Below are positions 21,647 to 31,970 of a DNA stretch of 64,000 bases, piece after piece. Within the stretch, counting starts at the first letter, position 1, and each line of letters starts with the position of its first letter. Below the pieces are notes generated by a model, which made no database searches, had not been told where the DNA came from, and saw nothing but the letters and a program-made list of their open reading frames with translations. The stretch covers positions 1-64,000 of the forward strand of contig JAUJYZ010001178.1 of NCBI GenBank assembly GCA_033675265.1, in the 5' to 3' direction. Source of the stretch: Actinostola sp. cb2023. Taxonomy: Eukaryota > Cnidaria > Anthozoa > Actiniaria > Actinostolidae. Made by a program: the position numbers and the translations under genes.

Positions 21647-24013
21647 CTAGAAATATGACAAAATAACCGGTTAGAACCTACACGTTGCGCAGAATAGTCG
21701 TTTTCGTCAGAGTAGGAAGCAGTTACGGTACGGTTCGCGTGCCATGCGGTGACCGTGCCGTGTGGTGACCGTGCGGTGACCGTGCAGTGTCCAAGCATTC
21801 TGATTGCATGGTTGAACAATGATTTTGCGCGCTGTGATTGGTTGAATACAATGTGTTCGATTCCGTACCGTGACTGTAATTCCGTGCCGTAGGTTTCCCA
21901 CTCATACGAAAAGGAGTCTATATGGGGGAAGACAAACGTATATGGAGGTCTCCCTCCTTTTCTAGCTTTTTAATTTCTCATTTGACGTACCCCCTTCCCT
22001 AGCTACCCAGGCTAGACTACGAATGCAATGAATACGTATATACCTTTGCTTGCAACCTGTCTTGCAGCGAAACAAACTCGGCACTTCCCCTTCCAGCTCG
22101 AGCGACTCCTTTTACTAGCGCAGTCGATGCCCCATCACCGATGCCAAATGTAAAACACCTAAGAACATAAATAAACAATCACCCTCTATTAATCGACCAA
22201 CCTCTATTAATCGACCGACCTCTATTAATCGACCGACCTCTATTAATCGACCGACCTCTATTAATCGACCAACCTCTATTAATCGACCAACCTCTATTAA
22301 TCGACCGACCTCTATTAATCGACCAACCTCTATTAATCGACCGACCTCTATTAATCGACCAACCTCTATTAATCGACCAACCTCTATTAATCGACCGACC
22401 TCTATTAATCGACCAACCTCTACTTAACGACCGAACACGGACAGGAAGCACAGAAAAGGCCAGGATTTAAAGGTCGATCTATCTAGACCGAACTGGAGTG
22501 TTCCATTATTGAAATCGAATCAGCGGACCGGTCGACTGTCTGGTCAAAAGGATTATGTAATCCACGAGTTATAGGCCATTTCTTTTGGAACCGGAACAAG
22601 CTCAAGGGGGCAGGGCATGTTTTCACGGAACCATCATTGTTATCCGTGCAAACACAGCACCCAGCACAGCACCGGTCGCGGTCAGTGGTTATTTCTACTG
22701 GTTGTCGTGAGACATATAAATCCTTGGATCAACTGGAATGAATTGTATTTACATGAAATATAATTGCTATAGCTCTGACTGAGCTAGCTGCATACCCACC
22801 TCGCGCTAGAAGCATTTGTTCTCACAAATTCAATAACTTGTTGAGTGTTACGAACAGCACCATCTGTCAACAGAAAAACCTGTCGAGGATAACCTTTGAT
22901 CAGAGGCTGTGAAAACACATCTTGTAAAGGAGCAAGGATTTCAGTTCCTCCTAGATCAGCCTCCATAGACTCGCCATGAGAACAAGCACGATTGAGACTT
23001 GAATCATCGTAACTTTTGCTTTTGCGAAACAACTTTTTAAACGAACTGCCAAAACCAATCACATTGAAGTAACAGCCCTCTGGCAAACTCTTTAAAAATA
23101 GAAGCAGGGTTTCCCTTGCACTTTTAATCTTTGACCCTCTCATGCTTCCACTTCGGTCAACCACAAATATGAATTCACCTCGGTCAAGACTTGCAGAACT
23201 GTCCAACTCCGGGAAAAAGTTGAGCATGACTACTGGTTTCGAGAGGAACTCGTCTTTTATACCATCTTTCAACTTGGTCACGCCATTCTCCACCAGAGCG
23301 TGAGGCTCAAAAGGTTTACTGCACAGAACATGCACTTGTACATCAGCATCGAACTTGAATTCCTCACCAAGTCGAACTGTTGCTTGGCGATTGTCTTCTG
23401 GGTTGATGTCAACTTTGAGTGGATTGCAAGGAGATGTGATCTCTTCGATTAGCGATGCACACTGCACCTCCAGCACAAAGTCGAAGGAATACTTAGTGCT
23501 CACCGAAGCGATGGTAGGCAACGTAGTACTGACACTGGGCTTGGAGTCGCTCGGAGAATATCTCGGGTTAAGTACTGCAGGCAACACAAACACTGCTCTT
23601 CCTTCCTTCTCTACGTTCAGTGTTGTCACGAACGTCAACTCTACTGTAGCTGACTGTTTTGGTGGTAGGTTTCCAACATTGATTTGAAAGATGTCTGAGC
23701 TCTCGTCGCTTTCTTCCAGTAAAAATGCACTGTGACCACTACTGATGGCATCGTCGTACGTATCTCGAGCTTCTTGCTTTTCTAGGATCTCTGCTACGAT
23801 GGTCCGTCCGTCTATGGTGGCTTGAAAGCCGCACACGGCCGCTTCCTCGTCGAGAGGGAACACATAAATGGCTTCTATGGGGCTGTCACTGTTGTTCTTG
23901 TACTCCATGATGGCCAGCACTTCGGCTGTGAAGCCTTTGATGTTGCCACGAATTTGTATCTTTTCCAAAGGAACACCAGAACCTCCATTCTTGTCGATGA
24001 AACCGTAACGCAT
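20558..24013 (-). CDS. VWA5A: VWA5A-like copy 3 (type B body, type A leader), intact
   Basis: Exons 24013-22800, 22158-22044 and 21646-20558 join in frame to 805 codons plus stop (human VWA5A 786). VIT domain about residues 1-135, VWA domain about 280-445 with MIDAS D286-x-S-x-S, a GGTEI threonine and LTDGA, then the C-terminal module. Start: the ATG of MRYGFIDKNGG at 24013; an upstream ATG opens a frame of only ten codons. The first ~45 codons and leader are type A, whereas introns, exon 2 and most of the terminal exon are type B (QALQPAVKDVNVTWNLP; end FLAMKLK). The gene is therefore chimeric. Its leader is cut off about 160 bp upstream of the ATG by an inversion junction, so its promoter may be lost or replaced. 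The molecular role of the family is unsettled; binding through a metal-dependent VWA site is the usual inference. Confidence 0.9.
21693..21922. mobile_element. MITE, GTCGTTTTCG family, in intron 2 of copy 3
   Basis: Terminal repeats related to AGTCGTTTTCGT..GTGGGAA and TTCCCACTCATACGAAAA..GACT enclose a G/C-rich centre with GGTGACCGTGCCGTG and GATTGGTTGAATA. Relatives: 32019-32318, 56613-56840 and 62050-62222. Confidence 0.7.
22044..22158 (-). CDS. Copy 3 exon 2 (end of VWA domain)
   Basis: 115 bp, donor GTATAT. Encodes CFTFGIGDGASTALVKGVAR followed by AGRGSAEFVSLQDRLQAK. This is the type B version, distinct from AGKGMAEFVASGDKLRAK of type A. Confidence 0.87.
22172..22428. repeat. 18-bp minisatellite in intron 1 of copy 3
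   Basis: About 14 units of CCTCTATTAATCGACCGA or ..CCAA. The same repeat is expanded to about 40 units at 32961-33690 in copy 5. Read on the - strand it gives a spurious (SINRGR)n frame. Confidence 0.9.
22800..24013 (-). CDS. Copy 3 exon 1 (VIT/VWA)
   Basis: 1214 bp, intact, donor GTGGGT where the others have GTGAGT. Contains PIEAIYVFPLDEEAAVCGF, HSAFLLEESDESSD, FVLPAVLNPRYSP, DRSGSMRGS, ADLGGTEILAPLQDVF and LTDGAVRN. The GAVRN spelling, against GEVGN in copies 2 and 5, is private. Confidence 0.92.
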
Positions 24014-24164
24014 CGTGCTTTTGTACTTCAAAATGCTGAAATACTCTCGATGTAGTTTGATCCTCCAGCTACGCAGACTAGATGAAGACTGATTGGAAGT
24101 TCCGCATTCTACATTCCTTACGTCATTATCCTGTACTGGTAGGGGAGGTGAAGGTTAGTATTGG

Positions 24165-24185
24165 ACGGAGTTGTTCATTAACTCA
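24165..24185. other. Inversion junction between copy 3 leader and copy 4 intron
   Basis: Sequence to the left, read on the - strand, is the 5' leader of the type A genes (AACAACTCCG of copy 2, near 12975). Sequence to the right is intron 1 of copy 1 (CATTAACTCATCCATCC, near 7043). The switch falls between 24175 and 24176 with a possible TT microhomology. Confidence 0.85.
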
Positions 24186-24428
24186 TCCATCCATCATATC
24201 CATCCCTCCATTCATCTATTGATTCACGCATCCATCCAACCATTCGATCCTTTCTTTATTCAATCATTCATTCATTCCTGCATTCATCCATGCATCCATT
24301 TTTAAAATGGTATAAAAAGCTTGTATATCAAATACCGATACTAAATCCCCACACAGCCGGTGTTTATTCCTAAACTGAATATCTAATTTGATCCATGTGA
24401 GATGTATAGTAATGGTAATTATCTACAG

Positions 24429-24543
24429 GTGTTTCACCTTTGGAATTGGTGCTGGGGCATCAACTGCACTGGTAAAAGGAGTTGCTCGAGCAGGAAAAGG
24501 AATGGCTGAATTTGTAGCATCTGGTGACAAGTTGCGGGCAAAG
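24429..24543 (+). pseudogene. Copy 4 exon 2
   Basis: 115 bp, identical or nearly so to copy 1 exon 2; acceptor CTACAG, donor GTTTGT. Confidence 0.85.
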
Positions 24544-25015
24544 GTTTGTATGCGCTCTGCTTATAGTGATGATAAAAGCGAATCTCATGAGAAATATTCT
24601 ATATTTAAAGACCCGGTAGCCGAGGCCATATGATGCCTTGCGCTGGCAAATTGTTAATCTAGCTTTTCTTCTGATCTGAAGTCTGTTTTGGATGCTCCGG
24701 CCGATAACCAACTATGTAGTGCCAGATATTTTCCACCACGAAACATAGTCAATAGAGTTCAAATGGAAGCTGAAGGTAGAACTATGCGCGTTTAAGTCTG
24801 ACAATTACCTGTGTAGTTCCGGTTAGACTACTGATTAATTGCACGGGTGAATTTTTCATATCACCTCGATCTCGACCCCGAGGAACCAATCAAAAAGCTG
24901 GAAATGCAATAACCGAAGATGAATGTTTATAAAATAATGGTGAATATTGAGCAGTATTATCACTCCGCCTTTGGCAAACAATTGATCACGTGATTAACTC
25001 CTATTTTTTCTACAG

Positions 25016-26422
25016 GTCATCAAGGTTCTCAAGAATGCCCTCCAACCAGCTCTTCTTGATTGTCAAGTGACTTGGGACCTACCAGAAGGGCGCAGTGCTA
25101 AGAATATCCCGGATGTACCTCCGCCCATATTTAGTGGCAACAGCCTCATTATGTATGGACTGGTGTCTGATGACTCGCTTAATGCAGTGGACTCGAACAG
25201 CAAGGGATCCATCACACTTAGTGCCACCTTGGCTATTGGTGCAAAAGTGGAAAAAATCCAACACCAGCTCCGCCTTGAAAGTCTGTCTTCAAAGTCTGGA
25301 CACAACAGTTTGCTTCTCCACCGTCTCGCTGCTAAAGTGTTGATCCAAGAAAAACAAGACAACGACAACAACGCTGCTTTGAATGAAGAAATTGTGAAGA
25401 TAAGTAAATCAGCCAACGTGGTATCCAAGCTGACATCGTTTGTAGCGGTAGACAAGGACAGCAACATCCCTGTTTCTGCGCCCTTAGCAAAGCCCAGTTT
25501 GCAGGATGAATTCAGTCTAATGACTCCGTGCGGATTTATGGCACCCAGGGTCATGAGACGTCGCAGCCAAGAAAATTTCAGAATTCTGTCTTCAAAGTCT
25601 GGACACAACAGTTTGCTTCTCCACCGTCTCGCTGCTAAAGTGTTGATCCAAGAAAAACAAGACAACGACAACAACGCTGCTTTGAATGAAGAAATTGTGA
25701 AGATAAGTAAATCAGCCAACGTGGTGTCCAAGCTGACATCGTTTGTAGCGGTAGACAAGGACAGCAATATCCCTGTTTGTGCGTTCATAGCAACTGAATC
25801 CAAGGTTAAGAACTCCGACGATCGCGACCTTGCACTGCCGCCACCACTGCCACGACGCGTAGGCCAATGTCTGTTGAGCTCCCGAGCTTCAGCACGCAGG
25901 GTCATGAACTCCGACCGTGCACTGCCGCCACCACTGCCCGCAAGATGCCTAAGGCCATGTCTGTCGAGCTCCCGAGCTTCAGCACGCAGGGTCATGAACT
26001 CCGACCGTGCACTGCCTAGTTCAGCTAGTAATGCCTACGACCCAATAATTAAAGAGTCAATGGACCGGGCCGACTTATCTGCTTCCTCTTCACTCCCACA
26101 GAAAGGTTGTCTTGAGATTGTCTCCCTCCAGAAAGCATCAGGAGCATGGAAACTAACTGCTCAGTTGGCCAGTATCTGTGGTGTACCCCTGGACAAACTG
26201 AAGCAAACATGTCCATCACAACTAACCACAGACAACAAGGACAGCCTGTGGGCGACAGCCATAGCATTGTTGTGTCTTGCTGGAAAGTTTGCTGATCAAA
26301 AAGATGAATGGGAGATGGTTGCTGCCAAGGGCACCAAGTGGCTCAAGGCAAACTTACACAAAGATGGTCTGAGTTACGACGGGATCATGGAAATGGCGGG
26401 AAACGTTTTGACTGTCAATTAA
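25016..26422 (+). pseudogene. Copy 4 terminal exon with a 303-bp internal duplication
   Basis: 469 codons with stop, the longest of the cluster. A segment from about 25283 to 25475 (LSSKSGHNSLLLHRLAAKVL to DKDSNIPV) recurs at 25586-25778, exactly 303 bp on and in frame. Between the two lies a copy 1-like linker (SLQDEFSLMTPCGFMAP). After the second comes a copy 2-like linker (CAFIATESKVKNSDD), in which a ~90-bp RASARRVMNSDRALPPPLP motif is also doubled. Confidence 0.9.
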
Positions 26423-27920
26423 CATATTGGTAGATGATACGAAAACATTTGTAGATCTAAATGTTTAATCTGTGACTGTAATTATAAAAACATAAATTAG
26501 ATAGAATTAAAATAAAATAAATAATGTTTCGTATGATGGGGAAAGTGTACAATTTACTTCAAGATAACGATACCTGCACTGATCCAACTTCCAAGCTCAA
26601 GAAAAACTGCTGATAAACAATCGAATTCTGAAAAGTTGTAAGAAGGATGAGCTATTTTGAGTTTTTTAGCGTTTTCTGGACCTAATCACGCCGTAGGAAA
26701 TTTCGATTCCATATAAGGGGTTTCCATAGAAATCTTGACAGTTCTTATTTTATTATATTAAAGACCATTGCTTGATTGATTGATTGAGTTCTGAAACTTC
26801 TAAGGCTCGAATTCTCACGTGATCTGTCTTTCGTTGTGGGATCTCCTCCAGACTGCCACGTTGATATCTGCCTCAAGAAGGCCTATTTTGCATTTTAGAG
26901 TCTTTTATAACCAATATTCACCACAGAAGCCCCAGAACAGCTTGATTGGCGTGGTAGAGACCATTTTCCTGAAAGAATCCTGGAGTGAGCTAGAAGCGAT
27001 TTCACAATTCAAGAAAGCCGAATCGGCGGTCGATTATCAAAATTCCAAAATGGCGGACTGCAAAAGAGAAATCGTCTCTCTGGTCTTTCTGTGGTGGATT
27101 CCAGGACCTACAAAGGCATGTTTTGGCGATTTTGGACTTGTAAAGAATACAACCGGTGCAATGTTTTGCCTGTAGGTCTGGGTTATAAAAGACTTATCAA
27201 AAAAACTCCATAAAGCTGGAAGTGCTGTGTTTCCCGCGCATGTTGTTCTAGGAATACCCATGATACATTGCGGTCGTACGTTCGAAAAAACAGGGATCCT
27301 GAAATATTCGAATTGAAATGACCGTTGCTCGGCGAGTTAAGGAAGAAACAGGGAAAAATTCACGGATATATAAAGAAGAGAGATGGAAGTTTGCTGAGAA
27401 AGTGGCGTTTTGTTTCACAATGATGTATTTTGGAAGAAAATCGAAATCCAATTTCGCTCATTTTCATGGTTGTAAAATGACGTCAAAAACGCGCATATTT
27501 GAATTCTATGAAAAACAAATTGAACTAATGAACACAAATCGGGCCTGTAAGTCAGTTTACTTGACGGTTGAGGTTCAAATTTGAAGAGTTATCTAGTTGT
27601 CACTAATAACTGGCCATGAGATCGATGTTACGAAAATTCAGAAAGTTAGAATTCTTCAAAGCAGTATCGATGTTTGCGGCCGATTTCGGCCGGTGTAGGA
27701 GTCAATGGGTTATCACTCACTTGCTCGTAGCCTCCCTCGCATCCGTTTGAGCGTTGCGTGACGGAACTAAGAACGTATGCGAGGGAGGCTAACTTGCTGG
27801 CGGACTGAGGTAAAAAAAATAGCATGATCTTAATGTGTAATAATCTCTATGTATGAGTGAAGTTCATCAACTAACTGCATATGAAAATAACTAGTTGAAA
27901 AGAAAACGGATTATAATAAT
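26423..27920. other. 3' flank of copy 4
   Basis: Third copy of the type A 3' flank, closest to that of copy 2. No gene recognised. Confidence 0.6.
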
Positions 27921-27921
27921 G

Positions 27922-28725
27922 CAGTGGAACTTCTACAAACGACCACCTCTCCACAACAGCCACCTCCCCACAACGACCACCTCTCCACAACGATCACCTC
28001 CCCACAACGATCACCTCCTCACAACGGCCACATCACCACAACGACCACCTCCCCACAACGACCACCTCCCCACAACGACCACCTCCCCACAACGACCACC
28101 TCCCCACAACGACCACCTCCTCACAACGGTCACATCACCACAACGACCAACTCCTCACAACGACCACCTCCTCACAACGGCCACATCACCACAACGACCA
28201 CCTCCCCACAACGGTCACCTCCACACAACGACCACCTCCACACAACGACCACCTCCTCACAACGGTCACCTCCACACAACGACCACCTCCTCACAACGGC
28301 CACATCACCACAACGACCACCTCTCTATAACGTTAACGGCCAGGATTTTCTGTCCCAAACAACAGCCATCTCATACATCTACAGTCGAACTTCTCCACAA
28401 CGGCCAATCCGGAACAACATTTTGTGGCCGTTGTGTAGAGGTGGCCGTTATATGGGGAGGGTTGAAAAACGAATAGATGTATGGGCTGGCTGTTGTTTGG
28501 GACAGAAAACCCTGGCCGTTATAGAGGTGTCCGTTATAGAGAGGTGTCCGTTATAGAGAGGTGGCCGTTATAGAGAGGTGTCCGTTATAGAGAGGTGGCC
28601 GTTATAGAGAGGTGGCCGTTATAGAGAGGTGGCCGTTATAGAGAGGTGGCCGTTATAGAGAGGTGGCCGTTATAGAGAGGTGGCCGTTATAGAGAGGTGG
28701 CCGTTATAGAGAGGTGTCGTCTTTA
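27922..28725. repeat. Palindromic element built of 17-bp and 18-bp minisatellites
   Basis: Counterpart of 18200-19060. The left array of ACCACCTCCCCACAACG-type units is shorter (about 23 units). The right array of GAGGTGGCCGTTATAGA units is longer (about 12 against 4), so the two arms have expanded independently since the segmental duplication. Confidence 0.75.
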
Positions 28726-28879
28726 TTTCCCTAGTGATTACTGTTATTGTTCTCCTATTTCTAAACATACTTTGTTTCATTAAAGCAATAGATAACTGAC
28801 TGACCATAGCTGCTCAGCTGCTCAAATCGAGCTATTTTGAGTAGCTGTGCTCAATTCCAACATTAAATTTTATACACAT

Positions 28880-29292
28880 CTATATATGTGTGTCTGTATA
28901 CACAGATACGCACATATCTCAATGTAATTATACACACATCCTATATATGTGTGTCTGTATACACAGATACGCACATATCTCAATGTAATTATACACACAT
29001 CCTATATATGTGTGTCTGTATACACAGATACGCACATATCTCAATGTAATTATACACACATCTATATATGTGTGTCTGTATACACAGATACGCACATATC
29101 TCAATGTAATTATACACACATCTATATATGTGTGTCTGTATACACAGATACGCACATATCTCAATGTAATTATACACACATCTATATATGTGTGTCTGTA
29201 TACACAGATACGCACATATCTCAATGTAATTATACACACATCTATATATGTGTGTCTGTATACACAGATACGCACATATCTCAATGTAATCG
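28880..29292. repeat. 60/61-bp tandem repeat, about 7 units
   Basis: The unit includes TATATATGTGTGTCTGTATA, CACAGATACGCACATATCTC and AATGTAATTATACACACATC. The first units are 61 bp, later ones 60. The paralogous place near 19205-19265 has a single unit, so the array grew after the duplication. Because 60 is a multiple of 3, long open frames run on both strands; I do not regard them as genes. Confidence 0.9.
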
Positions 29293-30037
29293 CAAATGAG
29301 CACAATAAAGTTGTTATTATTGGTTTTTATTGGCCGTTGTGGGGAGGTGGCCGTTAGTAGAGGTTCGACTGAGTGATTCGTTTTCCAAACCTCCCTACAA
29401 CGGCCACCTCTACAAAATTTTGATCCGGATTGGCCGTTGTGGAGACTGGGTTCGACTGTAATTATAATCGTTTCGTTCAAACTCTGGTTTCTTTGATGAC
29501 AGGCCACAATTATAAAAATCGTTGAAAACAATGCACTCTTCGTGTATACCTTAATTCGTGACATAGTGTAATAGCAATAAAATACAGGATGAAAGAACAA
29601 GACATAATCTCTCACATGTTGAGTACAGTCAGTAAAATTTGGGAGCTAGCATGCCCTCGCCAATACGACGTCGGTCTTGATCACGATTATAATTTCGAGG
29701 AAGTGAAGAGAGGCCGGGCTGTAGACTGGTTTAAAACCAACTGGCATACTATCACGAATCCTGCAATCTGATTGGCACACTATCTATTGCGTGATAGATA
29801 GTGAGTAGCGAAAAAGCCGGCCGGCGTTTTGAACAAAAACAAAGCCCAAAATCAATTATAAATGTTGGTGTAAATTCGAAGGTAGTACACTAGTTGGTTT
29901 CTACTAAAACAATTAGCCTACTCGTACTTACAGCAATGTCCCTATCCCATTCCAACAACAACACATCAATATTAATGATAGAAGAACATTTTATTTATGC
30001 AGTTTTTAGGTCAAATCGAGCATTATTGATGTAACCA

Positions 30038-30298
30038 GGGGTGGTTACCATTTACTCGGAAAAACCGGAAATTCCGGTTTGAAAAAAAAAAGTATGCTTG
30101 TCATTCCGATCGGAAAGTTCCGGAAAACTCGGTCTAATGGTACACGCGTCTACGGAAAAAAACGAAAAGAGCGGGAAAAGTGGATTACCGGCTCAATCGC
30201 TAGACCGAGTTTTCCGAAACTTTCCGATCGAAATGACACATACCATTCGTTTTTCCAACCGGAATTTCCGGTTATTCCGAGTAAATAGTAAGCACCCC
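30038..30298. mobile_element. 261-bp MITE with long inverted ends
   Basis: Inverted ends of about 40 bp (GGGGTGGTTACCATTTACTC at the left; GAGTAAATAGTAAGCACCCC at the right) with ACCGGAAATTCCGG just inside. The paralogous site near 20000 (GTAACCAGCTTGG) lacks it. The target duplication is ambiguous (perhaps 2 bp or none). Confidence 0.8.
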
Positions 30299-30857
30299 AG
30301 CTTGGCTATGTCTCAACATTTGAAAATCATCAACGGAAAGACATCTGAGGGGCCCGAGGTAAGAACGCTTAGTGTACATACATACTTACATGTGAGAGAA
30401 GATTTGTTGCCAAGAAGAATTCACAGTCATTTGAACATTCAGCTTTGAAGTAAAACGGATGTTAATCATGACTCATCACGCAATCGATTCAATCCAGGAC
30501 CTCTCGCTCCTCTTTGGGAAGGAGACGAGAGTGGAACAAGAGAACTAAGAGCGCCGAAATTGGAGAGAAATGTGGGGCGTCACGATTGCATTATGAAATA
30601 ATACCATTCTGGTGGCGAGGAGCGATTATATATAGTCAACTCACCAAGCAACCTGACATATATTTTCATGAAAGCCGGTCCATGCGTAATTTTAAAAGGC
30701 ATTAAGGAATTTGTGCGCGATCGATGGCCCAAATGAGAATAGCTAGACCATGATTTATTTAGAATATCTGAACCGTCGGTGGGTATTCGCTCGACTCTAA
30801 AATTATACTAATTTATTGTATTTTCTTTTGTTTGTTCGATACAGAAAAAACACTTTC

Positions 30858-31970
30858 TTACTTAAGCTTCATTGCAAGAAATCGCGAAGCAAAGTCCATG
30901 ATCCCGTCGTAACTCAGACCATCTTTGTGTAAGTTTGCCTTGAGCCACTTGGTGCCCTTGGCAGCTACCATCTCCCATTCATCTTTTTGATCAGCAAACT
31001 TTCCAGCAAGACACGACAATGCTATGGCTGTCGCCCACAGGCTGTCCTTGTTGTCTGTGGTTAGTTGTGATGGACATGTTTGCTTCAGTTTGTCCAGGGT
31101 TACACCACAGATACTGGCCAACTGAGCAGTTAGTTGCCATGCTCCTGATGCTTTCTGGAGGGAAATCAATGACATGTGGCTCTCCACAAGACGTTTGTTT
31201 GGGGAATCGCTTTTGATTGACATGACTGGACTAGATGCTTTGAAACCCTGTTGTTGGAATTTCCGTCCTGCCACTTTTGATGAAGCTTCACGACGAGGAG
31301 GTGGTGGTGGTGGCGGCGACGACCAAGAGGACGACGAAGAGTCATCATCACAACCGAACATCATGGCAGGCATTGGAGGAGGTGTACGCCCTGGTGGCAT
31401 TCCACCCCCCATTCCACCCCCTGGGCATGGTAGTGACGACATGTTGCCGTAAAATGCAAACACTGTTCCTCCATACACTTCCGGTCTTGTTGGTCTTTCG
31501 AGCGCTCGTGACACTGGCACGTGACTGTCTTTGTCAACCGCTACAAAGGAGGTGAGCTTTGACACTACGTTTGCGGACTTACTCAGCTCAATCATAGAAA
31601 CCTTTTTATTGTCAACGTCTTGCTGACCTCTGATGCTGGTCTTTGCACATAGACGATGAAGGAGAATACCTCGCTCCGCTGGGTTGCCGCACACTGCGCT
31701 AAACTTAACCACGTAATTAAGCGATGAGGAACGCTCTCCGACGTCCACTTGTCCAGTCAGTGTCACCGTTCCTTCTATTGCAACAATCTGCTTACTTGAA
31801 TGCAAGCCGTCTTTTCTGCTCAGCAGTCCAAACATAACCAGTTCGTTCCCACAGAAAATAGTTGGATTTTCTGAAGGAACAGTTTCAACTTCCCAGGTTT
31901 TTGGAAGGTTCCACGTGACATTAACATCCTTTACAGCTGGCTGAAGAGCCTGCTTTAACGTCTTCATTAC
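30858..31970 (-). CDS. Copy 5 terminal exon
   Basis: 371 codons with stop, acceptor TTTCTAG. Type B body; the linker contains PGGGMGGGMPPGRTPPPMP and a run of Pro (SSPPPPPPPRR). The final ~90 codons match the type A copies almost base for base. Confidence 0.92.
   Translation of the reverse strand, partial: VMKTLKQALQPAVKDVNVTWNLPKTWEVETVPSENPTIFCGNELVMFGLLSRKDGLHSSKQIVAIEGTVTLTGQVDVGERSSSLNYVVKFSAVCGNPAERGILLHRLCAKTSIRGQQDVDNKKVSMIELSKSANVVSKLTSFVAVDKDSHVPVSRALERPTRPEVYGGTVFAFYGNMSSLPCPGGGMGGGMPPGRTPPPMPAMMFGCDDDSSSSSWSSPPPPPPPRREASSKVAGRKFQQQGFKASSPVMSIKSDSPNKRLVESHMSLISLQKASGAWQLTAQLASICGVTLDKLKQTCPSQLTTDNKDSLWATAIALSCLAGKFADQKDEWEMVAAKGTKWLKANLHKDGLSYDGIMDFASRFLAMKLK

Larger units (their letters stand above)
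24429..26422 (+). pseudogene. VWA5A: VWA5A-like copy 4 (type A), lacks the VIT/VWA exon
   Basis: Only exon 2 (24429-24543) and the terminal exon (25016-26422) are present, both open and correctly spliced. The VIT/VWA exon and promoter are missing because the inversion junction lies in what was intron 1, so this is a 5'-truncated gene. It could be expressed only from a new promoter or by reading from another exon. Poly(A) signal AATAAA at 26511. Its sequence is a mosaic of copy 1 and copy 2. Confidence 0.88.
28726..30857. other. Spacer between convergent copies 4 and 5
   Basis: Collinear with 19060-20557 apart from the expanded 60-bp array and a 261-bp inserted element. The complement of a poly(A) signal for copy 5, TTTATT, is at 30812-30817. 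No gene recognised. Confidence 0.6.

Noticed and set aside
28928..29615. Overlapping open frames of 115-208 codons on both strands
   Set aside because: They are products of a 60-bp tandem repeat that exists as a single unit in the paralogous region.
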